This document shows, piece by piece, positions 1 through 8,172 of a DNA stretch of 64,000 nucleotides. The first letter of the stretch is position 1. Every line of letters begins with the position of its first letter. Location: NCBI RefSeq assembly GCF_004345675.1, contig NZ_SLWU01000010.1:25297-89296 (forward strand). Direction: 5' to 3'. The notes beneath the pieces are model-generated. The model was not told the DNA's origin. It saw nothing but the letters and a program-made list of their open reading frames with translations, and ran no database searches. Origin of the DNA: Caldanaerobacter subterraneus. GTDB taxonomy: Bacteria; Bacillota; Thermoanaerobacteria; Thermoanaerobacterales; Thermoanaerobacteraceae. A program made the translations under genes and the position numbers.

Positions 1-22
1 CTTTCACTTCTAAAATAGACAT
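1..22 (-). CDS. 5' end of an ABC transporter ATPase gene (BtuD-like), cut by the window edge
   Basis: An ATG at 22-20 on the minus strand opens a frame reading MSILEVK, the usual opening of an ABC ATPase. A GGAA-type ribosome site overlaps the end of the upstream permease gene. Only seven codons are inside the window, so the call rests on position: BtuF-BtuC-BtuD is the normal order of corrinoid importer operons. It would supply the ATPase for the permease ending at 27. Confidence 0.5.
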
Positions 23-26
23 AATA

Positions 27-1019
27 TCACATTCCTTCATTTTTTTGCTTGCTCCTTACAAGGAGATACAGGAAAAAGGGCCCTCCAAAAGTCGCCGTAA
101 TTATCCCTATTGGCATCTCTACAGGCTTTAAAATCACTCTCGCCAAAAGGTCTGCAAAGGTGAGAAAAGAAGCGCCAAAAAGAGCACTAAAGGGAACCAG
201 AACTCTGTTGTCAGGTCCTACAATAAACCTTGAAATATGTGGAACTATAAGCCCTACAAAGCCTATAATTCCTCCAACAGAGACACAAGAAGCTGTCACC
301 AATGACCCCAGGACAAGTATAATTTTCTTGACAAGCTCCGCATTTACACCTAAATGCTCTGCAGATTCTTCCCCTGTTAAAATGGCATTTACATCCCTTG
401 AAAATGCGTACATAACAAAAGAACCTATGAGTATTAAAGGCGAAGAGTAGATAACCTGTGGCCAGCTCACAAGGCCAAAACCCCCCATAGTCCAGAAGAC
501 AATCCGTGAAAACTGGTCATGGTTTAAAAGCATGAGCAAAGAGATTATGGCAGACATAAAAGCACTTATAGCAATTCCAGCCAGAAGCATTGTGGTCATT
601 GAAAGCCTGGAACCCGTCCTTGACACAGTGTACACAAAAAATATTGTCAAAAGGGCTGTTATGAAAGCCATAGAGCTTAAGCCAAATATGCCTAAACCCA
701 TTATTATGGCAATTGTGGCTCCAAAAGCTGCACCTGAAGATATACCCAAAACATAAGGGTCTGCCATGGGATTTCTCAGGAGCCCCTGGAAAAAAGCTCC
801 CACAACAGATAGTCCCATGCCCACAAGAGCTGATTCTATAACTCTTGGAAGCCTTAATGTAAGTATAATGCGCCTGTTGACTTCATCCCCTTTCCCCAAA
901 AGCACATTTAGTATTTCCTGCAGGGGGATTTTAACCGCCCCTGCAGAAATTGAAAGAGCCATTATCAAAAGAAGAAGGAAAAATGCTGATGTAAAGTAAA
1001 AACCTCTCTTAGCCTTCAC
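27..1019 (-). CDS. btuC: FecCD-family ABC transporter permease, probable corrinoid importer BtuC
   Basis: The 330-residue protein is almost wholly hydrophobic, with about ten predicted membrane helices, and matches the BtuC/FecCD family in length and motifs. These include ALVGMGLSVVGAFFQGLLRNPMADPYVLGISSGA near residues 61-98 and the GFVGLIVPHISR segment near 252-265 that contacts the ATPase. It starts one base after the stop of the binding-protein gene and is followed by an ATPase start, so it forms one operon with them. FecCD permeases also serve iron siderophores. The cobalamin riboswitch ahead of the operon is what favours a corrinoid substrate. Substrate is inferred; family is secure. 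Confidence 0.87.
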   Translation of the reverse strand: MKAKRGFYFTSAFFLLLLIMALSISAGAVKIPLQEILNVLLGKGDEVNRRIILTLRLPRVIESALVGMGLSVVGAFFQGLLRNPMADPYVLGISSGAAFGATIAIIMGLGIFGLSSMAFITALLTIFFVYTVSRTGSRLSMTTMLLAGIAISAFMSAIISLLMLLNHDQFSRIVFWTMGGFGLVSWPQVIYSSPLILIGSFVMYAFSRDVNAILTGEESAEHLGVNAELVKKIILVLGSLVTASCVSVGGIIGFVGLIVPHISRFIVGPDNRVLVPFSALFGASFLTFADLLARVILKPVEMPIGIITATFGGPFFLYLLVRSKQKNEGM

Positions 1020-1020
1020 T

Positions 1021-1965
1021 TTATTTAAATGCCTCCGGATGTAAGAATTTTGCTACTTCTTCAAGCCCTAATACAATCCTATTTGTTCCTCTTACAATTA
1101 TGTCGTCATTGGACACCACAAATACCTTGTCATTTTTCACGGCATTTGTGTCCTTGTATCCAGCCATATTTTTAAGGTCCTTCACATCTCCAGCATGAGG
1201 TGATGTTATTATGACATCAGGGTTTTTCTTCACCAGCTCTTCAATGCTGTACTGAGCCCATCCGTTCACATCGGATGCCACATTTTCTCCACCTGCGAGG
1301 TTTATAATCTCGTCTATGAAAGTGCCTTTTCCTGCAGTCCAGTTGCCATCAAGAGAGACCAGGTAAAATACTTTTACTTTTGGAAGGTCTTTTACCTTAT
1401 CTCTTATCTCTTTTATTTTATTCTTCACATCGTTTATGACTTCTTCCGCCTTCTTCTCATTTCCTGTTATTTTACCAAGAAGTTCTATCGACTGATATAT
1501 TTGATCAAAATTCTGAGCATCCAGCACTACAACTGGTATACCCATCTTCTCCAAAGATTCCATCTGTTCTTTCCCTGATAATCTGGAAGCAAATATTATG
1601 TCAGGCTTTTGAGCCGTTATCGCCTCTATGTTGGGTCCTTTAAAACCTCCCACTTTGGGTATGTCCTTCACTTCTTCAGGATAATTGTCAAAATCAGTAA
1701 CTCCAACTACTTTGCTCCCTGCCCCTATTGCAAACAGAAGCTCTGTGACTGAAGGCACCAAAGATACAATTCTCTCTGGTTGCTTTTCAATCGTCACTTC
1801 TCTGCCAAGAAAGTCTGTAATTTTCAGCGGAAACTGTGTCTTTACCTCTTCGGCTGGTTTCGCTGTTTCCTGGGGCTTTGTAGCATTTTGAGTAGAACAA
1901 GCAGCAAGTGAAAATACTAAAGCAAATATTACAAGAAACGCAACTATCCCTTTGAATCTTTTCAT
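1021..1965 (-). CDS. btuF: Periplasmic-binding-type lipoprotein, probable corrinoid-binding BtuF
   Basis: A 314-residue lipoprotein: a hydrophobic signal ends in LAAC with the lipid-acceptor Cys at residue 23. A class III binding domain follows (QPERIVSLVPSVTELLFAIGAG, VVGVTDFDNYPEEVKDIPKVGG). The start at 1965 is chosen because GGAGGG lies five bases upstream; a longer in-frame start at 2004 would fall inside the terminator hairpin and put charged residues before the signal peptide. The gene follows a cobalamin riboswitch and terminator and precedes the permease. It should capture corrinoids outside the membrane. Iron-chelate binding proteins share the fold, so the substrate rests on the riboswitch. 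Confidence 0.87.
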   Translation of the reverse strand: MKRFKGIVAFLVIFALVFSLAACSTQNATKPQETAKPAEEVKTQFPLKITDFLGREVTIEKQPERIVSLVPSVTELLFAIGAGSKVVGVTDFDNYPEEVKDIPKVGGFKGPNIEAITAQKPDIIFASRLSGKEQMESLEKMGIPVVVLDAQNFDQIYQSIELLGKITGNEKKAEEVINDVKNKIKEIRDKVKDLPKVKVFYLVSLDGNWTAGKGTFIDEIINLAGGENVASDVNGWAQYSIEELVKKNPDVIITSPHAGDVKDLKNMAGYKDTNAVKNDKVFVVSNDDIIVRGTNRIVLGLEEVAKFLHPEAFK

Positions 1966-2004
1966 AAGTACCCTCCTATCTAAAAATTTTGTCTTATCTA
2001 TCAA

Positions 2005-2037
2005 AAAAGGCCTACCCCTTGCGGAGGTAGACCTTTT
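2005..2037 (-). terminator. Riboswitch-controlled terminator ahead of btuF
   Basis: On the minus strand, AAAAAGGTCTACC and GGTAGGCCTTTTTT form a strong stem ending in a T run. It lies between the cobalamin aptamer and the btuF ribosome site. This is the usual expression platform for transcription termination when cobalamin is bound. Confidence 0.85.
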
Positions 2038-2090
2038 TCACTTAAAAACACACAAAGGCCGTTCAACCTTCCCTCCGAAGGCGAACTTTT

Positions 2091-2316
2091 AAAAACCTTA
2101 TGGCAGGTCTCCTGGCTCGGGACTCATCCTCCACCCTGCCTTCCCATCCGGCACTCAACTGAACGCAATTTCTCTCCCTCTTTTCTCCTTACTAACGCGC
2201 TCAGTTGAGTGCCGGACAGTGGCTTACTAGGGCTTCGTCCTCCCTCACAGTAGCGGGGGCTGCGCGGGATTCTCACCCGTCTTCCCTTTTAACCCATCAC
2301 GGGACCATAAGGCTTT
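2091..2316 (-). promoter_or_regulatory. Cobalamin (AdoCbl) riboswitch controlling btuF-btuC
   Basis: Read on the minus strand, this leader has the B12-box signature GAGCCAGGAGACCTGCC, the core AAGCCACTGTCC, GGGAAGACGGGTGAGAATCCC and GCAGCCCCCGCTACTGTGA, in the correct order. AAGCCTTATGG and CCATAAGGTTT at the ends pair as the closing helix. A peripheral arm has a long perfect stem (GGCACTCAACTGA with TCAGTTGAGTGCC). It sits between the cobA stop and the terminator before btuF. It is nearly identical to the element at 3012-3236. Confidence 0.95.
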
Positions 2317-2371
2317 TTATATTCAGTTTTAATTTCATTTTAACTCTTACTTTTGAGTAAGTCAATTAATC

Positions 2372-2902
2372 TCAAATCTCTATACCCACCCTCGCCGGAA
2401 CACCTTTCTTGTAATAATGTTTTATCTCCTTCATCTCTGTCACAAGGTCAGCCTTTTCTATGATTTCTTGAGGAGCACTCCTTCCTGTCAAAATTAGTTC
2501 CACACTCTTTGGCTTTTCCTCTATCAACCTCAACACATCTTCCACACTTAAAAGTCCTGAGTGTATGGCTGCCATCGCCTCATCTACAATCACAATATCA
2601 TACTCTCCACTTTTTAATATTCTAAGAAGCTCTTCATACTCTTCTCTAACCTTGCTCTTCAGTTCTTTCAGTTCTTCTTCTGTCATATCCCATGTAAATT
2701 TCTTAGACTCTGCAAATCTTTTTATCTCAAAATTAGGCTTTAGAAGTTCTGCCGATTTCAACTCCCCTGTAGCCATCCCTTTTAAAAATTGAAACATTAT
2801 AACTTTCATGCCCCTTCCAACTGCCCTGAAAGCAAGTCCCAAAGCTGCAGTAGTCTTCCCCTTGCCGTCCCCAGTGTATACCTGCACATAGCCTTTTTTC
2901 AT
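2372..2902 (-). CDS. cobA: Cob(I)yrinic acid a,c-diamide adenosyltransferase (CobA/CobO/BtuR type)
   Basis: A 176-residue cytoplasmic enzyme that transfers the adenosyl group of ATP to cob(I)alamin or its precursors. The P-loop GDGKGKTT is at residues 11-18, followed by ALGLAFRAVGRG, the IVIVDEAMAAIHSGLL Walker B region and LILTGRSAPQEIIEKADLVTEM, all hallmarks of the CobA family at typical length. ATG 2902 has GGAG eight bases upstream and is preferred to a TTG at 2920. The gene has its own cobalamin riboswitch. It lies just upstream of the corrinoid importer, so import and activation of salvaged corrinoid appear co-regulated. Confidence 0.95.
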   Translation of the reverse strand: MKKGYVQVYTGDGKGKTTAALGLAFRAVGRGMKVIMFQFLKGMATGELKSAELLKPNFEIKRFAESKKFTWDMTEEELKELKSKVREEYEELLRILKSGEYDIVIVDEAMAAIHSGLLSVEDVLRLIEEKPKSVELILTGRSAPQEIIEKADLVTEMKEIKHYYKKGVPARVGIEI

Positions 2903-2931
2903 AGAAAAAACTCCTTTCAAAAATTTTATAT

Positions 2932-2966
2932 AAAAAAGGCCTTCCCTTCAGAGGAAGACCTTTTTG
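2932..2966 (-). terminator. Riboswitch-controlled terminator ahead of cobA
   Basis: On the minus strand AAAAAGGTCTTCC pairs with GGAAGGCCTTTTTT, ending in a T run about 30 bases before the cobA start. It has the same layout as the hairpin ahead of btuF. Confidence 0.85.
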
Positions 2967-3011
2967 CACAAAACTTCAAAAAGGTTCAACCTTCCCTCCG
3001 AAGGCGAACTT

Positions 3012-3236
3012 CTAAAACCTTATGGCAGGTCTCCTGGCTCGGGACTCATCCTCCACCCTGCCTTCCCACCCGGCACTCAACTGAACGCAATTTCTCTCCC
3101 TCTTTTCTCCTTACTAACGCTTCAAGTTGCGTGCCGGACAGTGGCTTACTAGGGCTTCGTCCTCCCTCACAGTAGCGGGGGCTGCGCGGGATTCTCACCC
3201 GTCTTCCCTTTTAACCCATCATAGGACCATAAGGCT
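3012..3236 (-). promoter_or_regulatory. Second cobalamin riboswitch, controlling cobA
   Basis: All conserved cobalamin aptamer segments are present on the minus strand: B12 box GAGCCAGGAGACCTGCC, AAGCCACTGTCC, GAAGACGGGTGAGAATCCC and GCCCCCGCTACTGTGAGGG. By eye only about ten bases differ from the aptamer at 2091-2316, mostly in one peripheral arm and next to the closing stem. An extra hairpin (GTTCGCCTTC...GAAGGTTGAAC) follows each aptamer before its terminator. Confidence 0.95.
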
Positions 3237-3291
3237 TTAATATTTAGTTTCACATTTTTATTCTAAACCTTTTCAGTTTTTTAGTCAAGCC

Positions 3292-4590
3292 TTAACTTTT
3301 CATCACCTTTCCAATTTCTTTTATAAATTCCTCCACTTCTTCCCTTTTAGGATAGTATTTCCCATACCTTACCTTTTCATAAAGTCGACTTACCCTTTCC
3401 ATTGGTTCCCTTACATTTTCAAAAGAAGCCGTAACTTTCTCGTATACGTCCTTTACAGAATAATTCCCTCTTTCTAAGGCTTTCTTTTGATAAAGAGATA
3501 TCAAAAGTTTTTTGTAATAAAACCTAACCTTTTCCCTGTTATCCCTATAAAACTTTATTTTTTCCACCGCCTTCAAAATCCTGTTTCTGGCCTCTCTAAA
3601 TTTTTTAACAAAGGGCGCATCCTTAAGATTTATATCAATCTCTTTCTCTTCTACAAAATCTCTTTCCCGTTTCTCTACTTCAATTCTGCTTATAACCCTT
3701 ATTATGAGGATAATGAGTAAAACTATTACAGTTAAAGCAATCAGAAAAGCCGCCATGTGCAGTAAATTAGAAAGCCAGGTATAATCCTGAGGCGTTTCCT
3801 CCTGTAAAAAGTTCTCTGGATTCTTGCCTTCTTTATAAAAGCTTTCCATAGCCTTTTTAAAAAATTCCCTATCAAAAGGAATCAGACTAAAAATTTTGGA
3901 AAGCATCCAGAACATCCCATAAGCAAGGTAGGTGGATAATAAAACAAACACTTTCCCAATTACAGTATATATTTCGTAAATAATATGAGTCACTGAAGGT
4001 AGAGAAAATGCAAAAGTAGCTAACAGTACTAGCCCAAAACCTATCCACTCAAATAGAGAAATTCTCCCTTCACTGCCGTGATATTTCAAAGCCTTTACCT
4101 CAAGGAGGAGAAAAATGCTCAAAAGTATATACAAAATCGTGTATTTTTGTATCATGGCAATTTCCTGTGGGGGGAGGTAATAGGCAAATAAATTTAAGAA
4201 AAAGAGCCACATTAAATTCCTGTAAAAAATTTTTATATTCATTACGTCTTCTACCATTGTACTTTTAATTTTCGCCCCTCTATACCATAAAAACAAAAAT
4301 ACAATAAAGTCTGCCATAAGCTGATAGTAATTTTCACTCACTTTTACGCTCAGTAAAAGACTTGAAAAAATACCCACAGCCAAACTAAAGGTCCTATAAA
4401 GTTTTATATCCCAATACTCTAATGCATTCACAATTCCCGAAACAAAAGAGAGGACAAAAAAGGCTAAAAAAGGCACCGCCTTTTCTTGAACGATAAGGCC
4501 GTTTAGCAAAGTAAAAACTAAAAATATAAGCAAACCTTCTAAAATTGTCGCAAATATTTTAACAAACTTTTCCCTATCCCACCACTTCAA
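3292..4590 (-). CDS. Membrane protein of a MoxR/DUF58 cluster, with a DUF4129-like C-terminus
   Basis: About 432 residues. The first ~210 hold several hydrophobic helices, another helix lies near 275-300, and the C-terminal ~130 residues are charged and probably cytoplasmic (YYKKLLISLYQKKALERGNYSVKDVYEKV, resembling the DUF4129 tail). It is the last gene of a MoxR/DUF58/membrane-protein set, in which the ATPase and the DUF58 protein are thought to chaperone or activate a partner. The TTG at 4590 is chosen because GAGGGG lies seven bases upstream. An ATG at 4629 would give a longer overlap with the DUF58 gene and has no ribosome site. Function unknown. Confidence 0.72.
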   Translation of the reverse strand: MKWWDREKFVKIFATILEGLLIFLVFTLLNGLIVQEKAVPFLAFFVLSFVSGIVNALEYWDIKLYRTFSLAVGIFSSLLLSVKVSENYYQLMADFIVFLFLWYRGAKIKSTMVEDVMNIKIFYRNLMWLFFLNLFAYYLPPQEIAMIQKYTILYILLSIFLLLEVKALKYHGSEGRISLFEWIGFGLVLLATFAFSLPSVTHIIYEIYTVIGKVFVLLSTYLAYGMFWMLSKIFSLIPFDREFFKKAMESFYKEGKNPENFLQEETPQDYTWLSNLLHMAAFLIALTVIVLLIILIIRVISRIEVEKRERDFVEEKEIDINLKDAPFVKKFREARNRILKAVEKIKFYRDNREKVRFYYKKLLISLYQKKALERGNYSVKDVYEKVTASFENVREPMERVSRLYEKVRYGKYYPKREEVEEFIKEIGKVMKS

Positions 4591-5719
4591 TTTCTTTCCC
4601 CTCTTCACTATAGTAAAAGAGCTTTGCATTATGAGGAACATTCTCAATTCCCTTTGAACTCATGTATACAAGCATTACATCCTTATCCCCAAAAAACCTC
4701 TCTAGGAGAGACAACATCCCTTCATCCACAAAAGGCGTTACAACCAAAAGGTCTGTTCCCCATGAAAGAGTTTTAGAAAGATAACTTGCCATATCCTCTA
4801 CGCTGTATTTTTTCAAAAAAGATAGGCCTGCAAAAATTTCTAAAAGCCTTGCAATCTGGCCCTCCCCTGCCGAAGGCTCCACAAATGTGTAGTCCCCTTC
4901 TGCAAGACATATTGCATTCGTAGAAAATCCCACAGGAATCCCTTCTTTTATTAAATTAACGGATAAAGTCGCCGCCACTTCTATCGCTCTCTCAAATTTT
5001 TCTATTTCTTCTACCCTAAACACATACCTGTGAAAATCCACGTTAAAAAAGAGCACTATTTTCTTATCAGCTGTATAGTCATACTTGTTAACCTTAAGTT
5101 TCTGAGTCTTTGCAGTGACTTTCCAGTTTATACTCTTAAAGCTGTCTGAAGTCGTGTAATCTCTCACTCCACTTATTATGACAGGATCTTCTATTATCCA
5201 CCTTCTCACAAATAAATCCCCGTAAAGAGAATTAGCGATAAGCCTAAAACTTTTTAAATCAATTAGCCTGGGATAAACGATAAGTCTTGCAGGAGCTGGA
5301 AGCTCTACTTCGTACTCTTCTGCCCCGAATAAATCTGTTGAAAAAGCCTTTATACCATCAAAAAGGTTGTATATGCCTCTTTTTGTAGCCACCACCTCAA
5401 ACTTACGCGTCACTTTTTGAAAAGGAAGCATTGAAAGAACGGTATTGTGAAGGTATTTGACCTTATCCTGTTTTTCCACCAGTTTAGATTTTTTCATGCT
5501 GAGCTCTACGGGTATTTTCTGTTGCAACTTGAGATAGGTAATGGGGAAAAATTTCTTATTGTGTATGGTAAGTTTTAATGCAGTTTTTTCGCCTGGAAAA
5601 ACTGCCTTTCTCTCAAATTCCCTCTCAATTATCAAATTTTTAAATATGTTTTTTTTGTAAAGATTTGACTGCAAAGCCACCAAGGCAACTATGACGAGTA
5701 TAAACCACAAGGCATTCAT
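4574..5719 (-). CDS. DUF58 domain protein
   Basis: A 381-residue protein with one N-terminal hydrophobic segment (NALWFILVIVALVAL), a beta-rich middle (AVFPGEKTALKLTIHNKKFFPITYLKL) and the DUF58 signature GVRDYTTSDSFKSINWKVTA near residue 185. A von Willebrand A-like C-terminal part follows. ATG 5719 has AGGTGG upstream; a GTG at 5731 lacks a spaced ribosome site. The gene is seven bases after the MoxR ATPase. MoxR-DUF58 pairs are widespread and are believed to aid maturation of membrane or extracellular complexes, but the client here is unknown. Confidence 0.88.
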   Translation of the reverse strand: MNALWFILVIVALVALQSNLYKKNIFKNLIIEREFERKAVFPGEKTALKLTIHNKKFFPITYLKLQQKIPVELSMKKSKLVEKQDKVKYLHNTVLSMLPFQKVTRKFEVVATKRGIYNLFDGIKAFSTDLFGAEEYEVELPAPARLIVYPRLIDLKSFRLIANSLYGDLFVRRWIIEDPVIISGVRDYTTSDSFKSINWKVTAKTQKLKVNKYDYTADKKIVLFFNVDFHRYVFRVEEIEKFERAIEVAATLSVNLIKEGIPVGFSTNAICLAEGDYTFVEPSAGEGQIARLLEIFAGLSFLKKYSVEDMASYLSKTLSWGTDLLVVTPFVDEGMLSLLERFFGDKDVMLVYMSSKGIENVPHNAKLFYYSEEGKEIEVVG

Positions 5720-5738
5720 ATTAAAAACCACCTGTAAA

Positions 5739-6728
5739 TTATTTTTCTAAAGGAACAGGTACTTCCTCTAGAATTCTACCTATAACCTCTTCTGCCTTTA
5801 TATCTCTTAGCTTCCCTGAACCTTTTAAAATAATCCTGTGAGCTAGAACAAAAGGCGCTATATACCTTACATCGTCTGGTGTCACAAAATCACGGCCTTT
5901 TACGTAAGCGTAAGCTTGACTGGTCTTATAAAGAAACAGAGTAGCTCTGGGACTTGCCCCTAGTTCTATTTCCTCCATATTGCGCGTTTTTTCTACAATA
6001 TCCAATATATACTCCGACACGTCTTTATCCACATACACCTCTTTGTACTCTTCCTGCATTTTCAGCACATCCTCTTTTGTGCATACAGGCTTTAACTCTT
6101 CCAAAGGATTTTTCTTGTCAAAAACCTCGATTATCCTTTTCTCCTCTTCTCTCTTTGGATAACCCATTTTTACCTTCATCAAAAACCTGTCTATCTGAGC
6201 TTCAGGAAGAGGAAAAGTACCATAGCTTTCTATAGGATTTTGAGTAGCTATAACGAAAAAAGGTCTATCGAGTTTATATGTCACGCCGTCTACTGTCACC
6301 TGTCTTTCTTCCATGCACTCTAAAAGGCTGGACTGAGTCCTGGGGGTTGCCCTGTTTATCTCATCAGCCAGCAAAATATTTGTAAAGATAGGACCTTTTT
6401 TAAACTCAAAATCGCCTATCTTCTGGTTAAAAACATTTATTCCTGTCAAATCCCCTGGCAAAAGGTCGGGAGTAAACTGCACCCTTTTAAAATCGCAGTC
6501 TATTGACCTTGCCAAAGCCTTAGCTAAACTAGTCTTCCCTACTCCCGGTACGTCTTCTAAAAGAACATGACCTGAAGCTATCAAGGCTGTCAGCATGAGG
6601 TCTATTACCTCACTCTTCCCTATTATGACTTTTTCTATATTCTTTCTTATTCTCTCTATCACTTCTGACTGTTCCAATTCCATCACCTTTTCAAAAAATT
6701 TTTCGCCTCTCTTTATTATAGAAAACAT
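5739..6728 (-). CDS. MoxR-family AAA+ ATPase
   Basis: A 329-residue AAA+ ATPase: Walker A near residues 57-63 (PGVGKTS), the RVQFTPDLLPGDLTG segment typical of MoxR proteins, Walker B with LLADEINRA, sensor FVIATQNPIE, and arginine-finger region LPEAQIDRF. It is first in a three-gene operon with the DUF58 and membrane proteins. Start 6728 is an ATG with a weak ribosome site. ATG 6683 is an alternative, but AGGTG directly abuts it. Its promoter must lie in the ~100 bp shared with the divergent Fur-type regulator. Confidence 0.92.
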   Translation of the reverse strand: MFSIIKRGEKFFEKVMELEQSEVIERIRKNIEKVIIGKSEVIDLMLTALIASGHVLLEDVPGVGKTSLAKALARSIDCDFKRVQFTPDLLPGDLTGINVFNQKIGDFEFKKGPIFTNILLADEINRATPRTQSSLLECMEERQVTVDGVTYKLDRPFFVIATQNPIESYGTFPLPEAQIDRFLMKVKMGYPKREEEKRIIEVFDKKNPLEELKPVCTKEDVLKMQEEYKEVYVDKDVSEYILDIVEKTRNMEEIELGASPRATLFLYKTSQAYAYVKGRDFVTPDDVRYIAPFVLAHRIILKGSGKLRDIKAEEVIGRILEEVPVPLEK

Positions 6729-6757
6729 TTACTGAAATTTCAATAAGAATCTGGATA

Positions 6758-6786
6758 TTGACATACCTTTTAAATCGTAATATAAT
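6758..6786 (+). promoter_or_regulatory. Consensus sigma-A promoter of the Zur/znu cluster, with a Zur-box half-site over the -10
   Basis: TTGACA at 6758-6763 and TATAAT at 6781-6786 match the consensus perfectly with a 17-base spacer. The bases AAATCGTAAT (6772-6781), overlapping the -10, equal one half of the Bacillus Zur operator consensus. The second half is poor. Autoregulation by the downstream regulator is inferred. Confidence 0.8.
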
Positions 6787-6831
6787 CTTAATTGAGAAAA
6801 CTTTCTTATTTAATAAAAGGTTGTGATTAAA

Positions 6832-7248
6832 GTGCAGAAAGAGGAAGCTTTAAAAAAATTAAAAGCACATAATTACAAGCTTACGCCTCAGAGAGAATTA
6901 ATACTTGACATAATGCTTTCCAACCAGGGCTATTTGTCTGTAAAAGATGTGTACGAAAAAGTAAGAGAAGTCTTCCCTCAGGTTAGCATTGACACTGTGT
7001 ACAGGACTTTAAGCCTTTTAAAGAGCTTGAATATTTTAAATGAGGCGGTAATTGGAAATAATATTATGTACGTGGTAAAAAAACAGCTTCACAATCACAC
7101 AATGAGGTGTTTAAAATGCGGCAGAGTATTTGAAATGGAAATATGCCCTCTTGAGCTTTTGATGGACCAGATAAAAGATTTTGAAGTCGTAGACCACAAA
7201 ATAGAAATTGTAGGATACTGCAAAGAATGCAGATCAAATCCAAACTGA
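6832..7248 (+). CDS. zur: Fur-family metalloregulator, probable zinc uptake regulator Zur
   Basis: About 138 residues with a Fur winged helix (KLTPQRELILDIML, SIDTVYRTLSLLKSLNIL) and a metal-binding C-terminal half containing HNHTMRCLKCG and CKEC. The two CxxC pairs form the structural zinc site. The gene begins the znu transporter cluster, so zinc sensing is the best guess; Fur or PerR functions cannot be excluded from sequence. GTG 6832 has AAAAGG eleven bases upstream. The other candidate, GTG 6823, has it only two bases away. DNA binding in zinc-replete cells would repress the transporter genes downstream. Confidence 0.82.
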   Translation: MQKEEALKKLKAHNYKLTPQRELILDIMLSNQGYLSVKDVYEKVREVFPQVSIDTVYRTLSLLKSLNILNEAVIGNNIMYVVKKQLHNHTMRCLKCGRVFEMEICPLELLMDQIKDFEVVDHKIEIVGYCKECRSNPN

Positions 7249-7268
7249 GAAATGGAGGCTTTCAAATT

Positions 7269-8147
7269 ATGAAAAAACTAGTAATGGCTTTAGTCTTAGC
7301 TTCAATGATTTTTACACTGGTTTCTTGCAGCACCACTGCTAATTCATCTAAGCCTTTGGTATACGCTTCTTTTTATCCAATTTATGACCTTACCTTAAAA
7401 ATAGCAGGAGATAAACTAGAAGTAAAAACCATAATTCCTCCGGGAGTTGAACCTCACGATTGGGAACCCTCAACAAAAGATGTCGCTGAGATGACAAAGG
7501 CAAAAGCTATTCTGTATTTGGGCTTAGGAATGGACTCATGGATAGAAAAGGTCAAACCTAATGCACCAAATGTAGTCTTTTATGAAGTATCCAAAGGAGT
7601 CACTCCTATAATGGAAGGAAATCAGCCAAATCCTCATATATGGCTTTCTCCAAAAGAAGCTTCAATAATGGCAAAAAATATAAATGATGCCTTAAAACAG
7701 ACTTTCCCAGAGTACAAAGATTATTTTGAGCAAAATTATCAAAGCCTAAAAAATACCTTGGAAGAGTTAGACAAGAAATACACTGATGCTCTGTCAAACA
7801 CAAAGCACAAGACGTTTATAGTCTACCATAGCGCCTTTGAATACCTCGCAAGAGATTACAATTTAAAAGAAGAAGCATTAGTAGGGGCAAATGAGGAAGT
7901 AGAAGTAAGCCCTGCTAGAATGGCTGAAATTATAAACATAATAAGGGAAAAACAGATAAAATACATTTTTACAGAGCCCCTGACTTCTCCTAAACCTATC
8001 CAAACTATAGCCAAAGAAACTGGAGCCAGGGTTTTATCCCTTAATCCTATTGAAGGGCTTACGAAAGAAGAAGCAAAGCAATACAAAGACTACATAGCTT
8101 TGATGAAAGAAAATCTAGAAAATTTAAAAAAGGCGCTAAATGAATAA
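7269..8147 (+). CDS. znuA: Zinc ABC transporter substrate-binding lipoprotein (ZnuA/AdcA family), copy 1
   Basis: A 292-residue lipoprotein with signal ending LVSC (Cys20) and the cluster A-I metal-binding fold. Expected ligands are visible: His63 in EPHDWEPS, His123 in NPHIWLSP, and a His near residue 187 in YHSAFEYLA; IFTEPL supplies a fourth-position acid. Three histidines favour zinc over manganese. There is no His-rich loop. ATG 7269 has GGAGG ten bases upstream. A second copy follows immediately, then the ATPase and permease. It delivers metal to the ZnuC/ZnuB transporter outside the membrane. Confidence 0.9.
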   Translation: MKKLVMALVLASMIFTLVSCSTTANSSKPLVYASFYPIYDLTLKIAGDKLEVKTIIPPGVEPHDWEPSTKDVAEMTKAKAILYLGLGMDSWIEKVKPNAPNVVFYEVSKGVTPIMEGNQPNPHIWLSPKEASIMAKNINDALKQTFPEYKDYFEQNYQSLKNTLEELDKKYTDALSNTKHKTFIVYHSAFEYLARDYNLKEEALVGANEEVEVSPARMAEIINIIREKQIKYIFTEPLTSPKPIQTIAKETGARVLSLNPIEGLTKEEAKQYKDYIALMKENLENLKKALNE

Positions 8148-8172
8148 AATGATAAGGGAGGCCACAAAAAGT

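Noticed and set aside
2789..3175. A plus-strand frame across the cobA leader
   Set aside because: It runs through the reverse complement of the riboswitch and terminator, and its sequence is the antisense of a structured RNA.
2091..3236. The repeated leaders as a mobile element or CRISPR-like repeat
   Set aside because: The repeated unit is a full cobalamin aptamer with terminator, with only two copies and no spacers, transposase or target duplication.
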